Positions 7,113 to 18,450 of a stretch of DNA of 22,602 nucleotides are shown here, piece after piece. The stretch's first letter is position 1; each line of letters starts with the position of its first letter. A program made the translations under genes and the position numbers. Source of the stretch: Halocafeteria seosinensis (Eukaryota > Sar > Bigyra > Bicosoecida); assembly GCA_001687465.1 (NCBI GenBank), contig LVLI01001152.1, positions 1 to 22,602 on the forward strand. Direction: 5' to 3'. A model generated the notes under the pieces. That model searched no databases. It saw only the letters and a program-made list of their open reading frames with translations, and was not told where the DNA came from.

Positions 7113-10100
7113 ATGGAAGAACGTGAGTGAAACCGAAACGAATGACATGTCTCCATTTCGACTAAAGTGGTGATCGCTGTCATATTCATGCAGGTTCAGC
7201 CAGCCCTCCTCTTCCCGGCAAGTCTGGATACTCGATTCAAGAATTGCCACCCGAAGCATTTCCGGATGGTGAACAGCCAAGGGAGGATGACTTCGATACC
7301 GATTCCACCCAGCAAGTGGGGGAAAAGCAACAGAACGACGAGAATAAGAGAATGGAACAGAGTACTGCCGTTTCTTCATCGACACCGCAACCTGCACGAC
7401 CGCCGGCTGCTCCTCGAGCAGATTCGCCTCCGGTGGCAGGGGCCTCTCAATACAACATAGACAACCTTCCTCCTGAAGCGTTTCCCGAGAATAACCAAAC
7501 GGCTGAAAGCGCACATGATACAGAAGGAAGGGTCGAGACCTCGTTGGAAACGGGTAACGCTGCCTATGAACGAGTCAACAACGATGACACAGATATGGCT
7601 GAGAGCAAATTGCCAAGCGCCAGGAGTCAGTACGACTTAGAGAGTCTGCCTGCAGAAGCCTTTGCCAGCGAGAGCAACGGCACTACTAAGGCAGAACATT
7701 CAGGCATCGATGCGCCTCTCGATGAGAGCATCAGAGCAAAGGTGAGCTGACTGTCTATGCTTTTGGCAGATAGCAGCTCTTCACTTAGCCAAATATGTTC
7801 CTTATCGTTGCAGCAAGTGTCCACTAGGAAGAAGGCCTACGAAAAACTTGCTCAAGCTGTCGAAGCAGGGGACAATGAAGCTGTCAGTAACTCCAGGTTA
7901 GGTAAGTTTAAAAAAACAAAAAACAACATTGACTGATAGTAAGTTCATCACTTCGGGTGGGATCCTTTGCCATGTTCTACTAACTGCAGATTCGGAATTA
8001 GTGGACTCAATGATGAAAGAAAGCAACATGTTGGTCATTGAAGGAGCTGTCAGCGCCATGCACGCATTGTACAAAGCTGGGTACACGCAATACTTTGAGG
8101 TAAGTTGTTATTTCAACCTGGGCAAACACACACACACGCATGTCTATTGCTTGGTCCTTATTGCTTCTCAGAATATCAATCCGAAGATTTTTGGTTCTCT
8201 TGTTGAGCGTGGTTTTGGACACAATAAACCGAATGTCATATCCCAATGCGAAACCCTGGTGGCGGATATCGTGGTTTCCTCGAAGAAAAATTTTGCCTCC
8301 TGCCTGATGGGCACAATGAGAAACTTAAAGAAGAAGAAACTCCCTCCTGCTGCCTGTAGATGCCTCGTCCAGGTGATAGGAAGGCGTCCGTCTATAGTTG
8401 ATGTCGATGCGTTGCTGAAGCAGCTACCTACGCTCGTGATGTCTACAGATAAAAACATAGCTTCCGCTGCTGTAGAACTGGCAATTGAAACGAACCGAGT
8501 TTGGCCGGAAGAATTCGGTGAAGCCTTCGAGCGATTTAGAGAAAAATTAACTCCTACTGTTCGATCCAAGCTTTTGGCTGCGATCGCCCCTTCTCAAGAA
8601 AACAATGAGAGCAGCGACCCAAGCAAGCAACGAAACATATCTCAAGCATCTGAATTTGTCCCCGACGAATCTTACGGTACAGCCTTTACCGAGGCGTTAC
8701 GAGAACATAATGCGAAGATCCTTAATGTTCTGTTTTTAGACAAATCGGGAAGCCAACAAAGCGAAAACATTTTATCAAAGCTGAAGAAGACGGAGGTGGA
8801 CAAACGACTGAAAGAGAAGAAATGGAAGGATCGACAAGCTGGGATCATAGAATGCGTCGACCTCCTTATAGGCCAGAAATCTCTTGAATGCTCCCCTCAG
8901 GACGTGCGGTTTCTTCGAGAAGCAGCCATAAAAGCGATGAGTGACTCGAATGTGCAAGTGTCCCTAGCAGGCACCAACCTCCTCACTCTCCTCGCTCTTA
9001 AGATGGGGCCAAAATTTGTTTCTGTGGCTCGTACGACCCAAGAGACAATATGGGAAAAACTACGGGATAAAAAGAGCCAGGTTGTAGCGGCAGCAAGTTG
9101 TGCTCTATTGAGTTTTTTCAAAATTGGTCTGACTATCGAGGACGCAGAGGAACATATTAGGAACAACCTCAAAAACCTCTCCAAGGAGAGCAGACTACAC
9201 ACGCTACAATTGCTGCGCGTGGCAATAGTGTTCAAAGCAGTCATTCCGGACTTGAGTCTTACTGCTGCCAGAATCACCTCCGTTGGAAAGATACTGCTTA
9301 TCTCCTGCAACGATCAGGTGATGGACGTTCGCAACGAAGCTGAGAAATGCTTTGGATGCCTCATATCCCGTATCAGTGGTCCAGAACAGCGGGGCGACGA
9401 GCATCCTGCGCTGAAGGATGTTTTAAATGACCTTGAGGAAAACAATTCCAAAAGTCATCATCGCATCTTATTCCACGCAGGGATTATTGATGATCCTAAC
9501 GAAAGCCAGAATCTATTGGTCACTAAGACTGCTGGATTTCAAGCTGCGGACAAGCCCCAAGCACGTCCCACGAGTCAGAGTCAAAAGCCTGCCCAAGTTT
9601 CAAACTCTGTTGGTACGAAACAAAGCCCCAAAGACCAGTCTCATGAAAAGGATGAAAAACCTCCCAGTGAATTCATGACCATTGAAGCAGCAGAAGAAAT
9701 GGTAAAGTCGCTCCCGGACGTAGACTTGAGCAACATAGATGACACGGCATGGACGAAGAAATGCGCCTGTCTGGATTCCATCACACGAGCCTTTCAGCAG
9801 GTTGGGGCCTCCAGTGGCAAGTTTGCTGAAGCTTGCTTTGTGTACGTATACACGAAAACCAGAAATTTCAAGGATTTGAACAATGCCAATATATTAAAAG
9901 CTGTTGCCAGAGTATTCTCAGAATGTGCCTTAAGGTCCGGAAATACTGGTGTTGAAATTCCCGCTGAGTTACGGAGTGACGAAGAAGTCTCAACAGCCTC
10001 TAATGAAGAACAGTCTTATCGCTTCCCTTTCTGCGTCTGCTCAGCGATTATCAAATCATCGTTGATGGATAGAGTAAAAGAGCAACCTTCTCGTGGGGGT

Positions 10101-13100
10101 AAGGAAATATTCCGGCTTGTGGAATGCATGATGTTCACCTCCACCGTTGATGCTGTTAGTCGCAAAGTGCTTGATCGCTTTCAAGACAACAAGTTGCCTG
10201 CAGTACAAACGGCTGTGAATAAGTGTCTTCTTCAAGCTCTAGGGCATTTTGGGGCTTTCAAGTTAACCAAGGATACCCTTAAATCCGTCTTGAAGCGCTG
10301 CATGGGTGGAACGACCGGAGTGAAGTCCAGTAATCTCCCTCTTAAGAACAGTGCTACTGATCTTCTAGTGCTTCTACACTCTCACATTGGGAGTCCTATT
10401 GTCTCAATCGTGGAGGCCTACATTGATGAAAACGGCGATGATAGCTCTAAAGTAAGTCAGCGGATACTGAATCCGGTTCTGCAGAAATTAGGAGAGAACA
10501 GTGCTTCCGTTGAAGAATGCGAACGAAAGAAGCAAGTGCCTATGAGAGAAGGTGGTTTTTGGGAATGCTTGACGGGTAAGGGTGTTGATACACGCAAGAA
10601 GGCCACCTCCGATGAGGAGAGGACTGCGCCAGGAGCATTAACGGCTGACTTTTCCTTGGACTTAACATCAGTTCTGACAGAAGAACTTTGGAGGGATTTG
10701 ACATGCATGAAAAATGTGACAGAAGGGGGTGAAGAGAGAAAGGCCTGGAAACTTCGGAATGAAGCTGTCGAGAAGCTTTCAAACTCGTTGCAGAAGGCAG
10801 ATAAGGTGGGAATCAAGGATAACCAAGGCGTGTACAAAACGCTTAAAGCTTTAAAGGATCGGTTACGCGACTCAAACGGCAACATCAAAGCGAAATCTGC
10901 TAACTGCATTGCACAGATTGCTCGCAACGGACAAAATGCAGTGTATGAGCAGGCCAAAACTGTTTTACCCGACTTGTTTCCTCTCACAAGCGACAACAAA
11001 GCAGTGATTCGATCAGCTGGAAAGGAGGCATTGGATGCTTGGGTCTTTGGACGGAACACTAAGCCGTCGTCGGCCAATATTGAACGCGTTATTCCGTTAC
11101 TTTGTGAGCACTTGAACTCTGCCACGAACAAAGATGAACCACTTTTTTGGATGGCAGCTGTATTGGAAAAGTGTGACCGGGATGATATCTCAACTCCCGG
11201 ACTGAAACGTCTTTCGAAAAGTAGCATTGTGTGTTTGAACGACCGACGAATCAGTACTCGAAAAGCTGCTACCGAAATGCTAGACCAGTTATTAAGATTA
11301 GGGTGTGGGGAATTCGTCTTGAAAGAAGTTAATGGACTGAACCACAGCGACTCTGATGTTATCAAGCCGATAGTCGACAGTGCGTTAGAGAGGTCAGGCC
11401 AGATGGAATTATCTGAGGCGCATGGTGATCTTTCGCGGCAGACAAGAAGAGTCAACGTTGGTCGATCTGCGCGAAAGAAGGTAGAAAGTTCAGGGAGGCA
11501 CAGATCCTCCTCCCGGAATGCAAGACCAGAAAGACAGAGCGCTGGTGAACGTCGGGTGTCATCCACACCTAGCGACCAGCCTAAACTTTTGTTTGGGAGA
11601 ACAAACGGCAAACTTGAACGCGCAAGGAGACTCAGGCAACCGTTTCGCGCGAATGAAGGGCAACATGTCTCCGGGTTCACCGTCGATGGGAGAGTTAAGA
11701 GTGAATGGGAATCATCTGGCTGCTGTACAGACGCCCTGCTGCAGCTTCTTTTTTGCGATGCCACGGTTTCCGTCTCTGCTCATAAGGACTGGGAACAGGG
11801 CATGTATGCAGTACAAGAAAGTGTAGGTGAGCATGAAGTGAACCAGGAGGGTCATACTGCAGTGTCCAACAATGTCGACTTAATTTTTAAGTACTGTTCG
11901 GTAAGGTTCACTTCTCAGAAGACGAATGTGATAACTGCTGCGCAAGATCTTATTAGCTCGGTTTTAAGTTACATAGAAGAAAATGGCCTGCCGTTGACTG
12001 AGTATGAAATAGAATGCTTATTACCAACGTTGGTGCATACGGTGGGTCACAATCACAAGCATATCCGGGACAAGTTTGGGAAGCTGCTTCGACGTCTTTG
12101 CTTTATTGTAATTAAGTTCGACCCGAACTTCCGGGCTTTGTCACGGGCTTCTCAATGCGTTTCCCACGTGGAAGGTGAGGAACACAGATCGCTTATTTCT
12201 CCGCTTACTCAGTGCAAAGAAATTGTGACCAAAATGATGCGAGAGTTGGCACACACTCCTAACCAGCGCTCCGCTGCAGACGTAATGTCGTTGATCGCTG
12301 TTATCGTGCATCAGCGGAGGGTATCAGCTGCTTCGTCCGCAGAAAACGACCATATCCATTTGACGAAACAAGTTGGCAGCTCTAAAGCCCTATGGATTCC
12401 CAGTGTAGAATTTCTGGAAACTAATAATAATGAGCTCCGGCAAAGCGTGTTGGAACTATGGAGTGAAGCCCATGAGGCTCACGGGTTAGACGAACAGAAA
12501 ACTTTCTCCCTAGTCGGAGGAGAAGAACGAGTCTCTTCTAAGGTGCTGGATATGATGCATGAGCGGTTCAAGCGGCTCAGTACGTCTCAACTCATGGGGG
12601 ATCACAGCTCACAAGAAGTTACTGCTGGTGAAATACATGAAATAGTCCGAGCTGGGAAGCAAACGTCTGACGGGTCCCCAAGGGAACGTGTAACTGCCTC
12701 CAAGCGACATGGTCGGGACGCTTTTGAGGGGACATCTACAGACAGATGTGGTAACGTGGATCACGAGACCTCGGATTTAGAAGCTCAAATCGAGGCCGTG
12801 AATGCTGCTTTGACAGCACTGGGGGATAAGAACGAATCTACTCAGCCAGAGGTTACGCAGAATCAAACTATGGACGAAAGACGTGAAACCTCAATGATTC
12901 CAGCGACTGAACTAAAGGCCGCTTTTGGTACTGAAGAGGACAGTACTCCACGGAATGTCCCCTCGAAAGTGTCACCGGGCGAGAATGCGCGTGGAGAAGG
13001 AGGGACTGGTCATGCTGAAACACAAAGGGACAGTGAAAATATTGCCTTAAGCCTGAGAAGGGAGAACTCTACTGAAACTCGTGCAAGTGATCTGCCTGTA

Positions 13101-14879
13101 CCCGAATGGTTGGAGCAAGAGCTCAATTCAATCAGAGATATGCAGAGCCTTTACAGTGCAGCGCTGGATGAAGCACGCCAGGCCAAGCGAGCATTTATAG
13201 CCCAAGGCGGGGATGCTGCAAATTGGTACTTGTCCTCGGATGTGGGCAATGTGGACATGCAGCATAGAACTTATAAACGCTGCGCCCTTGCTTTACAGCG
13301 ACTACAGCAGTATGTTGATGAATCTTTCGACATCATGAGGTCTCACGGGAAGACCAAGGCTCGTCCAGGTGAAGTGCAAGACGAGGCCCCCGAACAAAAT
13401 CGCTCCTTACGGTATTATCAAGCTGTAGAACGAGCGTCTGCTTTTATCAATTTTGCTGATACGATAGTGCGGACTATTAGTTGTCTACTGACTGACGTGT
13501 TCGGAGGACCACTGAAACCTTCTTTTAACAACCAAACAGCAGCCATTTCTTTCCGGACAGACGGTCGCGCAGACGAGTTGATGGCAGTACCCGCGTTATC
13601 CCTGTTGATGAGCCTCACTAGACATAAGAGAGTTGCGGAGAACTTGCAATCGAAGACCTTGAATGGGGTGCTTTTAGAAGTAATGCAAAGAACCGTCCAA
13701 GGCGATGTGGATACTTCCGTGAAAGAGCAAGCCAGGGCAGTTATTCTGCGTGTTTCTTATCGTGCACAGCAGGACCGGGTGATCATCGCTCTTCTGGATG
13801 CGCTAGCTCGAAGCGGGACGCATATGGGCGAGACCCATGCTGAGCGTGGACATATGCAAATGCATCCCACGGTCCAATCTAACTTTACTCGTCTACTTCT
13901 ACGAACAGTGGCCCAGGCCGCGTTTGGGAGAGAATGGCAAGCCGCGGGAGGCCTTGGTGCTAATGACGTATATCGCGCTCTGTGGGAAGAAGCACCGCGC
14001 GCAGATCAGAAGTCCAACAGTGCTATCAACTTTTTCGACATAGAAAGTGTGATGGGCGCTATTGGTAGCTACATGGAAGCTGCACAGCTCGAAGTGTCCC
14101 CGCAGGAGCTCCGGGAGCACATGGATGCATCGAAGCCTGCGGAGGAACCATCGCCATTACTCGCTGCGTGTCTAACACTGCGACGATTGTGTGAATTTCA
14201 CCCCACAAGAGTGCTTGATATGGTGTCTAACACTGCGACGGATTCTGTCAAACTACGAGAATACTCCCTATATTTTGTTACCATGATATACCCTGACCGA
14301 AGCTTCGGCAACGACACGCACCACCTCGAAGGTTACGAGAATAACGATCCTCTGTCAGCTTTTCAAGAAGTATTATCAAAATTACAGAAAGCAAAGAATG
14401 AAAAGAACGAAGAACTGCAGTCGATATGCATCGATGAGGTCTTAGCGCTCGAAACGGCAAATCCGTCGCTCGAGGAAGGTTTTCGAGATCAAGCCCAACG
14501 GACTTTAGGCCCGGCGACCTTCATAGAATTCGACGTTCTTAAGGCACGAAAAAAAGCCTCTCGGTTGTCTAAGACTTCGAACAGGAAATCCGTAGGGACA
14601 GCCTTAGGTTCAGCAAAGACTCTGTTGCAACGGCACGGACGATCAAATGCCGGAACACCCCTCTCTCCAGTTTCGGAACGGAATGAGACTGTTTCAGTCG
14701 CCAATCGCGAAAGCAAGCAAGCGAATAGCAGTGCGTCACAGCAGACTCCCGGCAGAGAAAACAATCCTGATGAAGACGAAAATGTACCCCAGAAAGGAAA
14801 TCGTGAAAGTGGACAGTCTTCTGACTTGTCTTCTCGCTTTTCTAGTCTTCAACAGAGGGCGAAGTTGCTGCACACCTAG
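7113..14879 (+). CDS. MOR1/CKAP5: XMAP215/MOR1/Dis1-family microtubule polymerase (TOG protein)
   Basis: Exons 7113-7122, 7194-7741, 7814-7901, 7990-8099 and 8172-14879 join in phase (1, 0, 1, 0) into 2487 residues, long for the family (about 2000 in plants and animals). Introns are 71, 72, 88 and 72 bp. The first 185 residues are acidic and disordered with three copies of Y-x-[IL]-x-x-LPxEAF (Tyr16, Tyr90, Tyr150). HEAT-like TOG arrays follow: TOG1 about 190-390, TOG2 about 455-655 (EKKWKDRQAG), TOG3 about 769-1025 (DTAWTKKC), TOG4 about 1090-1325 (AWKLRNEAVEKL) and a more diverged TOG5 about 1489-1690. Family members bind tubulin through such conserved Trp loops and add it to plus ends. A Ser/Arg-rich basic linker (about 1330-1420) could bind the lattice. 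Residues about 1890-2340 form the helical C-terminal region, then a Ser-rich tail. Domain limits are by eye. The last intron keeps frame if retained. Confidence 0.92.
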
Positions 14880-14889
14880 TTGTATCAGA

Positions 14890-16633
14890 TTACGTTTTTG
14901 TATACTGTAATATTTGAGCCAAATCCGGGGGACGCTGATGACGTCTATTGCTGTTGAAAACTAGTTTCGTCGATGTGTCAGCGTAAATTCGCCTCGATCC
15001 TGCCGGCCCCACAATCCTCAACTCTTGCACATGTAGCTGTCTGTCTCCTACGTATTGAGCATCCGAATACATGCATTTTACAAGCCGCTTAGGCTGAGCA
15101 TCTCCAGCTGCCAAGTTTGATATCGTCACCTGCAGTGCTATAAGAAATACCGTAATTCTTCGAACAGCCCAGACCCGGCTCCCGTCCCATACCTCATCTC
15201 CACATTGCAACTGCCCATCGCTTCGGCAAAACAATGTTGCGATCAGCTGCAGCAATAAACACAAAATCATTTCGACGTTCTTGAACTCTACCGTTAACGG
15301 CTATTGCTTACACTATCACTAGCAGTAGTTGGACACCAGCGGCTGCAATCGGAGTCCTTGTACTGCAGGACACACGGATTCACGTAACCCTCACCATAAG
15401 GAGCAGCCTTCTGGAAAAACAATAATCCGTCCTTGTTGAAGGAGAATTGCTCCTTGTAGGCGGTGAGGATACCATCATGGGAACATTCGTAATGGGGAGT
15501 AACCGAAAGAGCCAGAGTATTCTCTGTTTGAGAGTTCATCGGGGAGTGAAGCAACCGAGCATGTATCCAAAGAGCAGAAAACTTACCACGATGAGATATC
15601 ACTGATAATGAATTTAAGTCCGTCGCACCATTTCCCAAAGGCGTTAAATTCGATAGCAGCCACGATCTACGGACAATGGCAGCACAATCCCACAGAGGAA
15701 GTCCATTCCACGACAGGCAATCAACAGCGAAGAAGGTTTTGGAACGCATATGGAAGATACCGTCGAGCACTGAAGCGCTACCCCCCTTCGAACCTGGGCA
15801 ACCTGCAGTAAAAAAACTGGATTCTCTGATGAGTGCGAGTTTCATACAGAGTGGAAACTAACCAACCTCCTGGAATGTTCAGTGTCCCAATGTAGAGCCG
15901 TAGTCCATGTTTATCTCTAATGGTCGTCCGAGAGCTGCGGGCAGGACACAGTCGGTGAAACCTTTCCATCGACATTCAGAGAGTATACGTACTTTGCCGC
16001 AACCAAAGTAGCATGGGTGCCCTCGGGACGGGGGATAACGATCCACCCTTCCTCCAAAGAACCCGAACCATCCAAATCCTGTGGAACTTCGATAAGCCAC
16101 TGCAGGTTTACAGGAAGAGTCATTGAGGATCATGACGAATCATCCACAAAATGTACTACATAAATAGTTACCTCCGGCAGACTCATATGGGACACGAATG
16201 CTTTCCGTTTGACAAGATTGTTGTGCGCAGGCTTTTTGCGTGTTGGACCCGATTCGTCGAGCAAAATGTCCCCGTCCCCTTCAGCGGCAGCGGCGCCAGA
16301 CGCCCCCTCTGTCATATCGTGGTCGTCTCCACCATTTTCTTCCGAGTGCGTAGCCGAGTCATCTTGGTTGGACGCTTCGACGACCGTTCGTAGCCGAGCA
16401 TGTGCGTCTTTGCGTTGTTGGCGCTGGCGCTCCAGGAACTGCTGCCTGCGTTTATTGTGACTGGATACGACGGATGGGCGCCAGAAGAGTTGCCCCTCCC
16501 TCTGCTCGCTCAGATTCGTGGCCCCGACCTCCATCACGCTTTTACCGACGCCCAAACTTCCCCCAAACCATTTGTGAAGTTCAAGTTTGGCGGTCTGCGA
16601 GGAGTACGTGGGCGAAGACAGTGTTGAAGACAT
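14890..16633 (-). CDS. SNUPN: Snurportin-1, m3G-cap-dependent snRNP import adaptor
   Basis: Seven exons (16633-16172, 16099-15993, 15934-15867, 15802-15587, 15523-15312, 15246-15193, 15129-14890) with introns of 58-72 bp give 452 residues. Residues about 58-82 (HNKRRQQFLERQRQQRKDAH) resemble the importin-beta-binding domain. After an acidic linker comes the cap-binding fold: LPEWLIEVPQDL, EEGWIVIPRPEG, ATLVAAN, VLDGIF, FFAVDCLSWNGLPLWDC, then NKDGLLFFQK. These align in order with human snurportin-1, whose cap-stacking Trp107 corresponds to Trp155 here. Snurportin carries trimethylguanosine-capped U snRNPs into the nucleus with importin beta. Without the last two introns the frame would stop at 15294 after 360 residues. 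I prefer the longer model because the joined exons stay open, have good splice sites and end 10 bp from the TOG gene; that C-terminal part is less certain (about 0.7). The start codon directly abuts the hAT element. Confidence 0.88.
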
Positions 16634-18450
16634 TCCGGTCGGTCCGGTCCCGGCGGTCCGGTCCAGTTTCCGAAGGTCATGATTGAAGCGTCGGGGACTC
16701 CGGGTAGTTCGGGTGAGTTCGGGTTAATAGCAATATTGGAATCTGTTACATTTTGTTATCATCATGCTTTTCGCATTAATCCAGTGAACCCTGTGGCAAT
16801 TCTTCTTTCGGTATTCTGTATGACAAGAAATGCCTGTGGCCAAAAGGTCGTCCGTCTGGCGGGGATTCCTAATCATTCCTTGGGTCTGTGTGAAAAAATA
16901 GCACATACCAGTGTACGAAAGCGGGAGCACATGTAATGAGGCGCTTTCTGTGCAGAGCGATAGCAACACGACCACTGTATGGCGACATTTTATGGTCCAT
17001 GAAGGATGGGAAAATGCTCTGAAGCAGCGACAGGAACAAAGATCGAACCAGCAACGTTTGTTGCACCACACAATGTCCATACGTGGAAGCAAAAGAGAAA
17101 GGGAGGAACAATTGATAGAATAGTGACATTCATCGTTGATGAGAGTATGCCCTTCCGAATTGTTGAATCTCAGTCATTCAAGAGGATGCTAGAGAGCGGC
17201 ATAGGAAGACATGCCGTCCAGACGCACAATCGGCCACAAGGTTGACGAGAGAGCATCGAATGTAAAAGAGAGAACAGGTGATATATTACGTTCTCTTACC
17301 ACGCTGGTATTAAGCGATAATATTTGCCCGAGTAGTGATGGTCGCTCATTCTTTGTCGTTCTCTCTCACTATGTGGACGCTTGCGAAGGCTTCTCATTGG
17401 GTCCAAACACAGGAAATGAGATCGCCGATGCTTTACGTAATATCAGTGTTAAGAGAGGACTTAATCCTTCTACACGAATTCCTGCAGTAGTCACAGACAG
17501 CGCCTCCAATATGAAAAAGGGAGTACGACTATGGGGTGCGATGGAGAATTCTCAGGGTCCCATATGACTGGATGATGACCACTGGATGATGACCACGATT
17601 ACCTAGCGGATGGTGACATATTGCAAGGAGAATCAGCTACGTGGCTTGCATGCGTAGCTCATATTGTACAAAATGCTCTTAAAGATGGTATGCATGAGGA
17701 AGGCGTGTCCTCGTTAATTAACAAGGTTCAGTCAGTTTGCGAAAGTTTTCGACAGCAAAACTTGTCTCGATTGCTCAACGAAGTAAGGGATAAAGAAGGG
17801 TTGAAACACCTAAGGCCTCGTTTAAGTAATGATACGTGCTGGCATAGTGTCTACTGCATGCTCAGCAGATTCCGGTTAAAAGCAGCGCATACATTGTTCC
17901 CAACAGAACTCTACTGGTTTAGAGGATCGAGCTACTGAGGCCTCCAATGAGGAAGTCCCTCCACTACGTCTTCATCCAAGCAACACTGAAGAACCATTAG
18001 AACAACAGATTGGGTTCTCTTTGCTGAATTTTGGAAGAAGCACGGCTATAGTTTTCCAGTTCGAAACCCTGTGGTGAAGTGTTTGCTGGCTATACCGGCA
18101 TCTACAGCCACTGCCGAAAGCTCCTTCAGTATTGCTGGCATTAATCATGGGAAGCGAAGGACTCGTCTACGTAGTGAACGGCTTGAAAGTATAATGGTCG
18201 GTCAGATATAACCGCATTGGCACGTTGCTGGACGGAGAGGATAGAATAGAAGAAGAGCAGTACATCACTCCTGCAAATCTGCAAGGCTTGTCAGGGGCCT
18301 TTCCCCCAATTGAAATAAACTTAGGCATCTGTATGCGCCCACCACTGTACACAAGTCCTCACAGTTAAATTTGTTTACCCGATGACCGACCCGTGACCGA
18401 GGTTTCAGAGGACCGCACCGAAACATTCGGTCCCTGTTGGGTTTCTGCCA
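16634..18450 (+). mobile_element. Decayed hAT-family DNA transposon
   Basis: A broken hAT transposase (16911-18211) is flanked by GC-rich, CGGT/CGGGT-containing tracts. On the left, 16635-16730 carries GGTCGGTCCGGT-type repeats then TCGGGT repeats. On the right, 18378-18450 read on the minus strand has CGGTGCGGTCC, CGGTCACGGGTCGG and TCGGGTAAA. These look like related, inverted subterminal regions, but I could not align exact terminal repeats or an 8 bp target duplication, so both ends are approximate. The interior lacks a large part of the catalytic region, so the element is non-autonomous and old. Confidence 0.75.
16911..18211 (+). pseudogene. hAT transposase pseudogene (BED finger, RNase H-like part, dimerisation domain)
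   Basis: Transposase pieces occur in order but in different frames. First comes a BED-finger remnant with STCNEALS and SNTTTVWRHFMVHEGW (about 16920-17005). Then IDRIVTFIVDESMPFRIVES (17111-17170), a frame change, and a segment with SFFVVLSHYVDACEGFSLGP and VVTDSASNM (17350-17515). A stop follows at 17565-17567, then CVAHIVQNALKD and LSNDTCWHSVYCMLSRF (17640-17880), a stop at 17936-17938, and finally the C-terminal dimerisation motif KCLLAIPASTATAESSFSI with RLRSERLESIMV (18075-18211). These are standard hAT/ZBED transposase features. At least three frame changes, several stops, a 14 bp tandem duplication at 17567-17594 and a missing stretch between about 17900 and 18020 (roughly where the catalytic-region insertion should be) show it cannot make a working enzyme. 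Confidence 0.88.

Noticed and set aside
10449-10460. A donor-like AAAGTAAGTC inside the large TOG exon
   Set aside because: The frame stays open and TOG3 continues across it, and no acceptor is needed.
10457-11764. A 435-codon open frame antisense to the TOG protein
   Set aside because: It lies wholly inside the TOG4 coding region, has Ser/Leu-rich mirror composition and no family features. It is a by-product of the sense codons.
15294-15845. A single 183-residue minus-strand gene
   Set aside because: It is two snurportin exons plus a stop-free intron. The aligned snurportin motifs continue on both sides.
16636-16672. The GGTCCGGTCC tract as a snurportin promoter element or in-frame N-terminal extension
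   Set aside because: It resembles hAT subterminal repeats and pairs in composition with the far end of the element. No upstream in-frame ATG gives a sensible protein.
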